Source: an uncultured Rhizobiaceae bacterium (lineage in GTDB: Bacteria; Pseudomonadota; Alphaproteobacteria; Rhizobiales; Rhizobiaceae). From it: a stretch of DNA of 64,000 nucleotides. The stretch is taken from contig CATQIJ010000008.1 in NCBI GenBank assembly GCA_958296345.1, forward strand, positions 124,001 to 188,000. The letters run 5' to 3'. Positions 39,036-48,331 of the stretch are shown piece by piece (within the stretch, counting starts at the first letter, position 1; the number at the start of each line of letters is the position of its first letter). A program made the position numbers and the translations under genes. Below the pieces are notes generated by a model. The model was given only the letters and a program-made list of their open reading frames with translations, ran no database searches and was not told the DNA's origin.

Positions 39036-39037
39036 AA

Positions 39038-39511
39038 ATGAAACTCGATAAGATAGATACATCAATTCTAACTGCCTTACAAAAGAATGCCCGTATGGCA
39101 AATGTAGAACTAGCAAACCGTGTTGGGCTTTCGCCATCCGCTTGTTCCAGACGCATCGAGCAATTAGAGCAATCTGGAACAATCGAAAGTTATCAAGCAG
39201 TCATCTCAAATAAGGCTTTGGGACAAACAATAACTGCAATTGTTCACATTACTTTAGATACACAGTCAGGTGCTGACTATGAAGAGTTTGAAAAGGCGGT
39301 AGAAAATTGCCCATATATAGTAGCGTGTTTCTTAATGTCAGGCGAACATGACTATGTAATTCGTGTTAACGCAAATGATATGGAACATTTTGAATATATT
39401 CATAAAAACTGGCTATCAACGCTTCCAGGTATTTTACGGATTAATTCTAGTTTTGCGATGAGAACTGTTGTAAACCGTGCCAATATTGACGTTACGGCAA
39501 CGGGAAAATAA
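39038..39511 (+). CDS. Lrp/AsnC-family transcriptional regulator
   Basis: 157 residues: an N-terminal winged-helix DNA-binding domain (KIDTSILTALQKNARMANVE, LSPSACSRRIEQLEQSGTIE) and a C-terminal RAM effector domain (CPYIVACFLMSGEHDYVIRV). Divergent from ald, which fits an alanine-responsive regulator of the AldR/BkdR type. Its stop overlaps the ATG of the hydrolase gene by one base (TAATG), so both are co-transcribed. Confidence 0.92.
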   Translation: MKLDKIDTSILTALQKNARMANVELANRVGLSPSACSRRIEQLEQSGTIESYQAVISNKALGQTITAIVHITLDTQSGADYEEFEKAVENCPYIVACFLMSGEHDYVIRVNANDMEHFEYIHKNWLSTLPGILRINSSFAMRTVVNRANIDVTATGK

Positions 39512-40524
39512 TGAAGCAATTTGTAAAATATGCGTTTGGGTTACTTATTCTAACAGCAACCATTTTTGCTTTAGGGCCAAGACCAAGCACAGAAGCAAAA
39601 ATAACTTTCCAAACATCATCTATAGATGAGAGTCTTGATCTGTACCTACAAAGTTCAGAAGATAAGATTTCAGATATAGTAGAAGGTGCAGAAAAGGAAA
39701 TTATATGGGCTGACCCAACATCAAAATCACAAACTGACATCTCAATTATTTATCTCCATGGATTTTCAGCAACTAAACACGAAACGCGCCCTTTAACCGA
39801 TAAAATCGCCGAAGTTCTTGGCGCAAATATTTATTACACACGCCTCAAAGGACATGGTCGTAGTGGTGATGCTATGGCAGAAGCTAGTTTTGAAGGCTGG
39901 GCGAATGACTTTGCTGAAGCAATTGCGATAGGTGAAAAACTTGGTAAAAAAATTATAATTTTATCTGCATCGGCAGGCAGTTCATTAGCAACATGGGGAA
40001 TAACTCAACCAAACCTATCAAAGAATGTTGTTGGCCTTGTTATGATCTCACCAAGCTTTGAGCTACATGATATTTCAACTTGGCTGGCAAACATTCCTTG
40101 GGCAGAAACAATACTTCCTGTTATTGCTGGCGATCAACGCTCGCGAAAGCCTATCAACGAAGAGCATGGAAAATGGTGGACAACCAATTATCCAAGCAAA
40201 GCAATATTCCCAATGACAGCGATGCTAAAAGTTTTGAAATCAGTCGATAAATCAAAAATTAAAACACCTGCATTCTTTATATACGCCCCTGAAGACAAAA
40301 TTATTGTTTCAAAAGAAGTTGAAAAAGTTGCAGCTGAATGGGGTGGGCCTACAAAAGTTTTAAAGATCGAAGAAACATCAGACCCATTTATGCATGTTAT
40401 CACAGGTGATATTTTAAGCCCAGAAAATACCAACCAAGTAAGTTACGAAATTATAGCTTGGTTAGTACAAAACAAAGAACTTAATCTACCAGAATTGTTT
40501 AGAGGGTCCGGCAACACTTTTTAA
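39511..40524 (+). CDS. Alpha/beta hydrolase, membrane-anchored or exported
   Basis: 337 residues with an N-terminal hydrophobic segment (about 4–21, VKYAFGLLILTATIFALG). The fold is shown by SIIYLHGFSATKHETRPL (HG oxyanion motif), LSASAGSSLATW (nucleophile Ser in S-A-S-A-G-S) and a C-terminal DPFMHVITGD with the catalytic His; an acid is likely in YAPEDKIIV. It resembles monoacylglycerol lipase-like or carboxylesterase hydrolases. Translationally coupled to the Lrp gene. It converges with the MFS gene, overlapping by 4 bases. Confidence 0.82.
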   Translation: MKQFVKYAFGLLILTATIFALGPRPSTEAKITFQTSSIDESLDLYLQSSEDKISDIVEGAEKEIIWADPTSKSQTDISIIYLHGFSATKHETRPLTDKIAEVLGANIYYTRLKGHGRSGDAMAEASFEGWANDFAEAIAIGEKLGKKIIILSASAGSSLATWGITQPNLSKNVVGLVMISPSFELHDISTWLANIPWAETILPVIAGDQRSRKPINEEHGKWWTTNYPSKAIFPMTAMLKVLKSVDKSKIKTPAFFIYAPEDKIIVSKEVEKVAAEWGGPTKVLKIEETSDPFMHVITGDILSPENTNQVSYEIIAWLVQNKELNLPELFRGSGNTF

Positions 40525-41696
40525 GGCTTGGCATCTTTTGAAAATGAGTATGATAAAATCGCAATGGCGACTAATATTGTATAAAAGACAAAGAGCGCTT
40601 CATATTGCGCTTCAGGCGCGCCATCAACTGCATAAGCCTTAACAACAGGCCCACTAAGCCACTGGAAAATGCCAGCGCCGCCAATTGAGCAGAAGTTAAG
40701 CAAGGTAACACCGCGCCCTGTAAGGTGCGCAGGAATAAAGGATTTTCCATGCGCCATTTGAACAGCATAACTTGCGCCAAAGAACCCAATAAGAACAAAA
40801 GCCACAATCGCCCCAAAAGGGTCAGTTGGAAGTGCAACGGCCATTACTATGCAGGTGGCTAATACAATTAAATTCCCAGCCATAACAACCCACTTACGGG
40901 TTTTAAAAATACGATCTAATGGGCCGAAAAATAGCGTCCCAAGCGCAATTGCAATCGACATGTAAAGTGTTGCTCGACCAATTTGCAAAGTATCATACCC
41001 AAAAAGTTCTTCATAAAACGGCCCAATCCAAGAACCACGCAAACCTGCAGCAACCATATATCCACCAAGAATAATCGGAAAGATTGGCCACAACTCACGT
41101 ATTTTAAGCAAAGATAAATACCCACCGCCCTGCTCTGTTGCTTCAACTTTTTCTGGGTCTTTTAAAGTAGCAAATATCGCTACACCAATCAGTAAAACAA
41201 CAATTCCCACAATCTTCGCAGTGTCACGCCACCCCCATAGCTCAATCGCTGCTGCTAAAGGTTCCGAGCTACCAATATTTCCAAGGGTTCCAACTGCAAT
41301 AAAAACGGAAGTTAATGTTGCAAGTTTTGCAGCATCATAATTACGAACAAAAATATAAAAAGGTGCCATGAGAGCTGGAGAACAACCAACTCCTATTAAG
41401 GCAGTCGCGATAATAATCATCAAAGGCGAGCTGGCATATGCAAATAAAAACATGCCACCGCCCGCAAAAATTGTGAAAATGTAGCCAGCAGTTTTTCGCG
41501 GTCCGATGGAATCTAATAAAATACCTACAGGAAACTGAAACAAGGCAAAGGCTAAAAACCATGCGCCTGATGCATAGGCTAAATCTACTGAAGTCATTCC
41601 CAATTCTGAAGTTAGAACAGGTTTTAAAACAGCTAAAAATGCGCGTGAAAACTGGCTAAATACATAAGCCAAAGACATTACTATAATACCGCGCAT
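40521..41696 (-). CDS. MFS transporter
   Basis: 391 residues with 12 predicted membrane helices. The first loop has GILLDSIGPRKTAGYI, the MFS motif A variant (D-x-x-G-P/R-R/K), and the second half repeats it weakly as GPLDRIFKTRKWV. It resembles the nitrate/oxalate/NarK-like or general metabolite group. The substrate is unknown. It is divergent from the VOC/nitroreductase pair. Confidence 0.85.
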   Translation of the reverse strand: MRGIIVMSLAYVFSQFSRAFLAVLKPVLTSELGMTSVDLAYASGAWFLAFALFQFPVGILLDSIGPRKTAGYIFTIFAGGGMFLFAYASSPLMIIIATALIGVGCSPALMAPFYIFVRNYDAAKLATLTSVFIAVGTLGNIGSSEPLAAAIELWGWRDTAKIVGIVVLLIGVAIFATLKDPEKVEATEQGGGYLSLLKIRELWPIFPIILGGYMVAAGLRGSWIGPFYEELFGYDTLQIGRATLYMSIAIALGTLFFGPLDRIFKTRKWVVMAGNLIVLATCIVMAVALPTDPFGAIVAFVLIGFFGASYAVQMAHGKSFIPAHLTGRGVTLLNFCSIGGAGIFQWLSGPVVKAYAVDGAPEAQYEALFVFYTILVAIAILSYSFSKDAKP

Positions 41697-41842
41697 AAGT
41701 TATCCTTTTGATGTGCCAGAAATCCCTACGCCCCATGATTGCCAAACACAAGTAAAATGGTGAACACAGTGTCATTCAACCAGAGCTTTAAATTTGAAGT
41801 AATGCTCGTATGTTTTATCAACATCAACCTTGCGAGGCAAAA

Positions 41843-42763
41843 ATGCTTAAAGAAATAAAAGGCCTGCATCACATTACCTCAATGGCCAATCTTAACAACC
41901 AATACTTCACCAAACTGTTAGGCTTAAGACGCATCAAGAAAACAGTAAACTTTGATGCAGCTGATGTGTATCACCTTTACTACGGTGATGAGATCGGAAC
42001 GCCTGGCACTGTGATGACCTACTTCCCATTTCCAAACATGCGCCAAGGCATAGCAGGCACAGGAGAAGTTGGAACAACTACTTTTTCAGTGCCCATGGGC
42101 TCTCTACCGTTTTGGGAAAACCGCTTATCCAAATCAATCTACAATGACGTAAATCAAAAAACTGTATTTGGAGAAAATCGTTTAGAAATTTCTGGACCAG
42201 ACCAAGAAAGTCTTGCTTTTGTTGAAACAAATGATGCACGCGAACCTTGGGCTAGCCAAGACATTCCTGAAGATGTAGCTATTCGAGGGCTTCATTCAGG
42301 ATCACTGCGATTGCAGGATGATGGCGCAATGCGTGAACTTCTTAAGTTCATGAATTATGAATTCTTAGATGAAGAGAATAATACTACTAGGTTCATTATT
42401 GAAAACGGTAATGAAGCAAATATTATAGACCTAGATATATCATCATCTGCAAATCAAGCGCAGCAAGGTGCCGGCTCAGTCCACCACATTGCATTTGCTG
42501 TAGAAAACAAGGAAGCACAGCTTAATGTACGTAAAGCGCTGATGGATACGGGCTATCAGGTTACTCCTGTGATTGACCGTGATTATTTCTGGGCTATTTA
42601 TTTTCGAAGCCCAGGTGGTGTGTTATTTGAAATTGCAACCAATGAACCAGGGTTTGATCGCGATGAAGACGCAGCGCACTTAGGGAAAGCTTTAAAACCA
42701 CCTTCACAACACGAACATTTACGTGAGGCATTAAAAAAGCATTTACAACCCCTTGAAGACTAA
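41843..42763 (+). CDS. VOC-family ring-cleaving dioxygenase
   Basis: 306 residues with two glyoxalase/bleomycin-resistance (VOC) modules. KGLHHITSMANLNNQYF provides the first metal His, VHHIAFAVENKEAQLN the second, and FRSPGGVLFEIATNEPGF the Glu ligand, as in extradiol/quinone-detoxifying dioxygenases such as the MhqO group. The ATG at 41843 has a GAGG site; an earlier in-frame ATG at 41810 is not supported. Paired with the nitroreductase, it suggests quinone or aromatic detoxification. Confidence 0.86.
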   Translation: MLKEIKGLHHITSMANLNNQYFTKLLGLRRIKKTVNFDAADVYHLYYGDEIGTPGTVMTYFPFPNMRQGIAGTGEVGTTTFSVPMGSLPFWENRLSKSIYNDVNQKTVFGENRLEISGPDQESLAFVETNDAREPWASQDIPEDVAIRGLHSGSLRLQDDGAMRELLKFMNYEFLDEENNTTRFIIENGNEANIIDLDISSSANQAQQGAGSVHHIAFAVENKEAQLNVRKALMDTGYQVTPVIDRDYFWAIYFRSPGGVLFEIATNEPGFDRDEDAAHLGKALKPPSQHEHLREALKKHLQPLED

Positions 42764-42777
42764 GTTAGCTTTCAACA

Positions 42778-43449
42778 ATGAAAGTATCACAAGCCTTAGA
42801 ATCACGTATGTCCGTTCGGGCATTTACAGATCAACAAGTCCCTGTTGGAACAGTAAAAAAAGTATTAGAAAAAGCAGCACGTTCCCCTTCTGGTAGTAAT
42901 TTACAACCTTGGCGCATGGTTATTTTAACACCAGAAAAACTAGCTAAGCTAAATGCTTTGATGGAAAAACGTTTATCTGGTGAAGCTAATGTTAATGGGG
43001 ATGCACAAGAGTATAATATCCACCCAGAAAAGCTAAAAGAACCTTATCGCACGTCCCGTTACGAAGTTGGCGAAGATATGTACGCATTACTAGGTATTAG
43101 CAGAGATGAAAAACCAAAACGCCTTGAATGGTTTGCCAATAATTTCAAATTTTTTGGTGCACCAGCAGCAGCTTTTTGTTTTGTAGACCGCACTATGGGG
43201 CAACCACAATGGTCCGACCTTGGCATGTATTTACAGTCAGTAATGTTACTCTTTCAAGAGGAAGGTATCGATACTTGTCCGCAAGAGTGCTGGGCAATGT
43301 ACCCAAAAACAATCCATGAGTTTTGTGATATGCCTGATGAGTTAATGTTATTTTGCGGTATGGCAATTGGTTACAAAGACAAAAACCATCCAGTAAACAA
43401 CCTTAAAACCAAGCGTCTCTACAGTAGCGAATGGCTCAAAGTACTTTAA
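42778..43449 (+). CDS. Nitroreductase-family FMN oxidoreductase
   Basis: 223 residues. SRMSVRAFTDQQVP at the N-terminus (the R-x-S-x-R FMN phosphate site), AARSPSGSNLQPWRMVIL, and the C-terminal GMAIGYKDKNHPVNNLKTKR are the family signature. Reduces nitro compounds or quinones with NAD(P)H. It is 14 bases after the VOC gene, so they form an operon. Its stop overlaps the convergent DUF1330 gene by 4 bases. Confidence 0.9.
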   Translation: MKVSQALESRMSVRAFTDQQVPVGTVKKVLEKAARSPSGSNLQPWRMVILTPEKLAKLNALMEKRLSGEANVNGDAQEYNIHPEKLKEPYRTSRYEVGEDMYALLGISRDEKPKRLEWFANNFKFFGAPAAAFCFVDRTMGQPQWSDLGMYLQSVMLLFQEEGIDTCPQECWAMYPKTIHEFCDMPDELMLFCGMAIGYKDKNHPVNNLKTKRLYSSEWLKVL

Positions 43450-43862
43450 CCAAATGTGCTGCCAACTTCACTAGGAGACATCCGTATTAATCGAGAAGTT
43501 TTAACAGCAGCATTACGGTGTTTAACTGCTAATTGGTATTCTTCGTCTTTTACCATTTTAATAAAAGCATCTGAATTCGGATATTCTGCAATAAAAGCAA
43601 CATCCCAATTTTCAGCTACTGGCCCGATCAAAGTGATATCAAACCTGCCTGACCAAATAATACGGCCGCCTACCCTTTGAAATATAGGACCACTTCTACG
43701 GCCATAAGCAGCATATGCTTCTTGCCCCGAAACCATCGCCCCATCAGCGTATGTTGCAGTTTCATTGAGCCTAACCAAGTTCAGCATATGAATAGGTGTA
43801 TCAGATTTATTTTCTGCAAAAGCTTTAAAAACTTCGCGCTCAGGATTGATATAGTCAGGCAT
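43446..43862 (-). CDS. DUF1330-type dabb-barrel protein
   Basis: 138 residues resembling the DUF1330 ferredoxin-like fold: PIHMLNLVRLNETATYADG, YGRRSGPIFQRVGGRIIWSG and FIAEYPNSDAFIKMVKDEEYQLAVKHRNAA. Function unknown. Lies 2 bases after the secreted protein gene's stop, so it probably belongs to the RND transcript. Confidence 0.8.
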   Translation of the reverse strand: MPDYINPEREVFKAFAENKSDTPIHMLNLVRLNETATYADGAMVSGQEAYAAYGRRSGPIFQRVGGRIIWSGRFDITLIGPVAENWDVAFIAEYPNSDAFIKMVKDEEYQLAVKHRNAAVKTSRLIRMSPSEVGSTFG

Positions 43863-43864
43863 GA

Positions 43865-44392
43865 TTAATTTCCAGAAGGAGAAAACTTTACATAGCCTGT
43901 ATCTTTATAATCACCAGCAACATTGTCAAATTTCTGGAAAGTTGAATTAAAACCGCCCTCAGGGCTACTAACAACAATCTGACGCATACGGTTTAAATTA
44001 CCAGTATCTTTATTCACAAACGAAGATGAGAGTATTAGTTTTCCATCTTGATAATCACTAATCTCTTCGATGATTTCTGAATCTTCAAAAGGAGAAAGAA
44101 ACGAACCGACAACTTTGCCATCAACCATAGAAAGCTTACCATCAACTGAAGCCTTGCCCTGGGTCGTTGCGCATACACCTTCTATGCTTAATATCTTTTG
44201 CTCAGCATCAAATGCATTAATTAATTTACAGCTTACTCGTTCTAAGTTGTTGCTTAATTCTACAACAGCCTCTCCGCGCCCACGAAATTCACCATTGAGC
44301 GCCTCAAGAAACTCTTCTGCTGTATTTTCTGCCCTTACTGAGCCTGTACACAAAACTGATGCAAGCAGAGCTAATGATAAAAGTTTCTTCAA
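43865..44392 (-). CDS. Secreted protein of unknown function
   Basis: About 175 residues with a signal peptide (M-KKLLSLALLASVLCTGSVRAE, cleaved after VRA). The mature part has EFLEALNGEFRGRGEAVVEL and two cysteines. I start at the TTG at 44392, which has an AGAGTGAGA ribosome binding site about 8 bases upstream; an earlier frame start (44440) lies inside the RND gene. Position 10 bases after the RND exporter suggests a functional link, for instance as periplasmic partner; no domain is recognised. Confidence 0.72.
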   Translation of the reverse strand: MKKLLSLALLASVLCTGSVRAENTAEEFLEALNGEFRGRGEAVVELSNNLERVSCKLINAFDAEQKILSIEGVCATTQGKASVDGKLSMVDGKVVGSFLSPFEDSEIIEEISDYQDGKLILSSSFVNKDTGNLNRMRQIVVSSPEGGFNSTFQKFDNVAGDYKDTGYVKFSPSGN

Positions 44393-44402
44393 TTTATAAT
44401 TC

Positions 44403-46682
44403 TCACTCTTTAGAATTCTTGGAAATAAAAACACGACCAAGTGTCAAAATATTGGCAGGCAAGATCGTTAAATTCGTAATTAGAGCTATAACTAAAATTG
44501 CAATAATAAGCTCTCCTATAATAGACAAGATTGGCAAGATACTCGTCAAAATTACAGCTGTAGAAGCGCAAATTATCAACGTACTTGCACCAAGTGCTGG
44601 GGCAACTTCTAAAATAGCGTCCCTTAACGCAGTCTGAACATCTTTGCCATTACCTCTCTCATTATTGAAAACGTTGATAACATGAACAGCGTTATCAATT
44701 GCGATACCAAAGGCAAGAGTAAGGGCTATAACTTCCGTGATATTAATACTGCCACCGCGCATGTAGATAATAAGCTCTGTTACAAGGATCGGAAATAAAT
44801 TCGGCATTGCTGCAACGACTGCAAGAAACCAAGACCGTGTTGCAAGCCCGATTAAAGCTACACCTAAAAAAACAGCAACAAGAAGACTGGTTCTTAAATC
44901 ATTGATAATAGCTGTAAACTCTGTAGCTAATAAAACAGGAAATCCAGTTATGATAATTTTATCTGCATATGGAAGTTTATTTAGTGATTGCTTTATGTCT
45001 TTTACCAACTCGCCAGTTTCTATAATTGATCGACTTGTAGCTGTCCGAAACGACACAAGCATTCTATTCCCATCTTTTGAGATATAACCCTGCCTTGTAG
45101 TTTCAGATGCTGTTTCAAGCTGAATTGCAATTTTAGCAATCGTACTATCTTCAAAGTTTTGCCACAGAGAATGAAGTGAAAACACTCTAGATTCCTTGAA
45201 GTCATCACTTAAGTGCTCTGTCACTTCTCCTAGGCGTTTTCTATTAAGCTGAGATTGCATAGCACCATCTTCAACAACAGGCACAGAAAAGAAAATAAGC
45301 GAACGCCCACCAAAAATTTCATTTGAAATTTCCTCTGCCTTCAATGAGTTGGACTCAGCCGGCAAATAATCCGTGACACGATAATCAGGTTGCAGGGCAA
45401 AATGGACATAAAACATAGCAATCACGCTAACAAAAGCTGCTAGACTTATAGACATAGGCTTAGACTCATAAATTTTGCGAGAAAGTTCTCCTATCAAGGC
45501 ATTACTCTGTTTTTGTTCATGCTGCTTAATTAAGCCAATCTTCATCAACCAAATACCAAGAACAGGAATTCCAACAATTACGGCTAGGAATGCAAACACA
45601 ACTAAAATCACTCCGACCCAAGCAAATTCAACTAGAGCTTCACTTGAAGACATTGCAAAGGATGAAATTGCAAAAGCGGTGGTTAGCGACGTTAAAGCAG
45701 AAGCCGGCCCAATCTTAAGAACGGCTTCTTTTAAATTTGCACGTTGGTCAATATTTCCGGAAGCAGCTGGACTTGAGTTTAATTTATTCCAGCGGTGATA
45801 AAGCACAATACCGTCTGCATAAGCTAAAACGAGAGCAAGCATTGGTAGAATGGTCGTCAAATAAGTTATAGGTATTCCAGCAATTCCAAACATCCCAACA
45901 GACCAAATAGCGGTTAGCATTGGAGGTACAGCACATACAAATGCAGCTATGACGCTTCTAAAGAACAACATTGCAATCAATGCACCAAACGCCAACCCAA
46001 GCAACGTCAAACGAACTTGGTCATTAATCAGCGTATCAAGTATAGTGAGGCCAATTGGCGTTAAGCCTGAATAATAAATTTCAAAATCTTTAGGAGCGCT
46101 TTCTTCAACTGCCTTTTTCAAGTTTGCAAACGCTTCAAAGGCTTTTTTGTCATTACCCGCATCGATCCCCAAATCTAATGCAACCAATAACAATACGCTA
46201 TCTTGATCTTCAGATATCAAGCTAGATGCTTGCGGATAATCTTTGAGTAAACGTCCCAAGAGAGCCGCTGCTTGTACATCGTCCTTTATTTGATTAGGGA
46301 AAAATTGACGTAACTCGCCTGTTTGGGGATCTGGGTCAGGAATTGAAAAGAGAGAAATAGCGCTAGAAATGCCATCAGTTATGGCAAGCTCAAGCTGCAT
46401 GAAGCGTAAATCTTCAAGTCCAGAAGCAGTGTTGACACGTGGTGACTTAATTATAACAGCAACATCACGGGAGAAGTTTCTAAAATCACGTTTCTGTCTA
46501 TCGTAATTCTTAAAATCTTCAGACTGCTGAGAGATAACTGAAGTTACATTCCCATTAAATTTTACAGAAGGAATAAAAGCCGCTGCAATTGCGGTTACAA
46601 TTACAATTAAAATTGAGAAAATCAAAGGGTGTCTTAATGCAGCAACGCCAATGCGTTCCAACCCAAAGCCCAAACCTTTCAT
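44403..46682 (-). CDS. RND/MMPL-superfamily exporter
   Basis: 759 residues with the duplicated RND layout: first helix near residue 17, a large extracytoplasmic loop (about 45–225), then a helix bundle with LALVLAYADGIVLYHRW, and the second repeat ending LTLAFGIAIDNAVHVINVFNNER. The DGIVL and IAIDNAVHV segments correspond to the transmembrane proton-relay region of MMPL/HpnN-like lipid exporters. The cargo is unknown; hopanoid or lipid is possible. Followed by a secreted protein and a DUF1330 protein. Confidence 0.87.
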   Translation of the reverse strand: MKGLGFGLERIGVAALRHPLIFSILIVIVTAIAAAFIPSVKFNGNVTSVISQQSEDFKNYDRQKRDFRNFSRDVAVIIKSPRVNTASGLEDLRFMQLELAITDGISSAISLFSIPDPDPQTGELRQFFPNQIKDDVQAAALLGRLLKDYPQASSLISEDQDSVLLLVALDLGIDAGNDKKAFEAFANLKKAVEESAPKDFEIYYSGLTPIGLTILDTLINDQVRLTLLGLAFGALIAMLFFRSVIAAFVCAVPPMLTAIWSVGMFGIAGIPITYLTTILPMLALVLAYADGIVLYHRWNKLNSSPAASGNIDQRANLKEAVLKIGPASALTSLTTAFAISSFAMSSSEALVEFAWVGVILVVFAFLAVIVGIPVLGIWLMKIGLIKQHEQKQSNALIGELSRKIYESKPMSISLAAFVSVIAMFYVHFALQPDYRVTDYLPAESNSLKAEEISNEIFGGRSLIFFSVPVVEDGAMQSQLNRKRLGEVTEHLSDDFKESRVFSLHSLWQNFEDSTIAKIAIQLETASETTRQGYISKDGNRMLVSFRTATSRSIIETGELVKDIKQSLNKLPYADKIIITGFPVLLATEFTAIINDLRTSLLVAVFLGVALIGLATRSWFLAVVAAMPNLFPILVTELIIYMRGGSINITEVIALTLAFGIAIDNAVHVINVFNNERGNGKDVQTALRDAILEVAPALGASTLIICASTAVILTSILPILSIIGELIIAILVIALITNLTILPANILTLGRVFISKNSKE

Positions 46683-46939
46683 GATATTGCCCCTCTATTT
46701 TTTTGTTTCATAACGGACAACACATTAAATAGCAAAATTGTTGTAGAAAATTTTTCGTTATCAGTAACTAGCTTTTCGTAATGTTCCTAAAAGCTGTCAA
46801 AAAGTTGAACTCTAGTTTCCATATAAGACTTGTAAGCGTTGCTCAGATAGTAGAGATTTAAATAGAATCGAAGCCCCAAAATAAACATCTTTGCAAGCAA
46901 TGGCTTATTCATGAAAACAATGAGGAAAAGGCAAAAATA

Positions 46940-48331
46940 TTGGTCATACCCAATTCTAACAAAAGCACACAATTAACAGCAAAAAACCAGAAGCCTACAC
47001 GGGTTTTTATGCTTATTTGTACGGTTATTGCATTCATCCTCAATCCATTCATGACAAGCGCACAAGCTCAACGAGGCCTCCCACTCGTGCGAGACGCAGA
47101 AATTGAGGGTCTCATTCAAGATTATACTGCGCCAATCTTTAAAGCAGCAGGCTTAAAACGGCGTGGAGTTGATGTATTTCTACTTAATAAAAACGACTTC
47201 AACGCGTTTGTAACTGGAACAAGAATGTTCATAAACACTGGCGCTATAATGCAAGCAGATACTCCGAATGAAATCATTGGTGTGTTTGCGCATGAAACAG
47301 GACACATTGTAGCTGGCCACTTAGTAACATTAAGAGATCGGCTAGAAAAAGCTCAAATTTTATCAGTTCTTGGCCTATTAGCTGGTGCTGGTGCGGCTGC
47401 AGCTGGCTCTACTCAAGGTGGTGCAGCTATTATTGCAGGTACACAAGGCATTGGCCAAAGAAGCTTACTTGCATACCAACGAGAAGATGAGCTTTCAGCG
47501 GATCGCGCAGGCGTCTCACTCCTTAATAAGTCAGGCCAATCAAGCTTAGGTATGTTAAAAACATTTGATAGATTAGGCAAAAACCCCTTATTCAGTAGCG
47601 GCAGACTTGACCCATATGCAATTAGCCACCCTGTACCACGAGAAAGAATTGCACTTCTTTCAAATGTTGCGAAGAAAAGCCCACATTACAATAAAAAAGA
47701 CAGTAAAAGCCTTCAGCTTAGACATAACCTAGCACGTGCAAAAATTGCCGCTTATGCGGGTGGCGCAGGCCTTGTAAGAAATATCTTCAGCAAAAACTTA
47801 AATGGCATTCCTGGCACGTATGGCATTGCAATTTCACATTTCCTAAATGGTGTTCCAAGGCGTGGCTTACCCATGATTGATAAGCTCATTAAAAAAATGC
47901 CTAACTATCCATACTTTCATGAAATGAAAGGCGAGATGCTTTTACGTTCCGGAAAAGCTGCAAAAGCGGCTGTATCATTCAAAAAAGCAGTTGCTTTAGA
48001 CAAACGCCAAAATGGCTTGCTAAGAATTCAATTAGGCCACGCATTATTGGAAACTAACAAGAAGAAAAACTTGGCCGCTGCCATTAAAACCCTAAAAAAC
48101 GGTATTGGGCGAGACCCCTATTCATCTGCAGGATATGACTACCTTGCAAGAGCCTATGGAGCAAATGGACAGCAAAACCTTGCTCTAGCAGCAACTGCTC
48201 AGGCACGCTTCATGCAAGGAAAACTTAGAGACGCAAAACAATTTGCATTGCGCGCGCAACCAAACATTAAAAAAGGCTCGCCTCAATGGCTCAAGCTACA
48301 AGACATAATAGAATATGGACCTAGCAAATGA
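46940..48331 (+). CDS. M48-family metalloprotease with TPR repeats (BepA/YfgC-like)
   Basis: 463 residues. A signal sequence/hydrophobic segment (about 22–45, ending TSAQAQRG) precedes the peptidase domain, with the zinc motif FAHETGHIVAGH and the third ligand in EDELSADRAGV. C-terminal TPR repeats follow (AAKAAVSFKKAVALDK). The family acts in outer-membrane protein quality control. The start is TTG, with AGGAAAAGG about 9 bases upstream; an in-frame Met 23 codons on (47009) is an alternative. The stop overlaps the next ATG (ATGA). Confidence 0.9.
   Translation: MVIPNSNKSTQLTAKNQKPTRVFMLICTVIAFILNPFMTSAQAQRGLPLVRDAEIEGLIQDYTAPIFKAAGLKRRGVDVFLLNKNDFNAFVTGTRMFINTGAIMQADTPNEIIGVFAHETGHIVAGHLVTLRDRLEKAQILSVLGLLAGAGAAAAGSTQGGAAIIAGTQGIGQRSLLAYQREDELSADRAGVSLLNKSGQSSLGMLKTFDRLGKNPLFSSGRLDPYAISHPVPRERIALLSNVAKKSPHYNKKDSKSLQLRHNLARAKIAAYAGGAGLVRNIFSKNLNGIPGTYGIAISHFLNGVPRRGLPMIDKLIKKMPNYPYFHEMKGEMLLRSGKAAKAAVSFKKAVALDKRQNGLLRIQLGHALLETNKKKNLAAAIKTLKNGIGRDPYSSAGYDYLARAYGANGQQNLALAATAQARFMQGKLRDAKQFALRAQPNIKKGSPQWLKLQDIIEYGPSK

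Noticed and set aside
46787-46912. Short hydrophobic minus-strand frame (MNKPLLAKMFILGLRF...) between the RND and M48 genes
   Set aside because: No ribosome binding site and lies in the divergent promoter region; could not be distinguished from chance.
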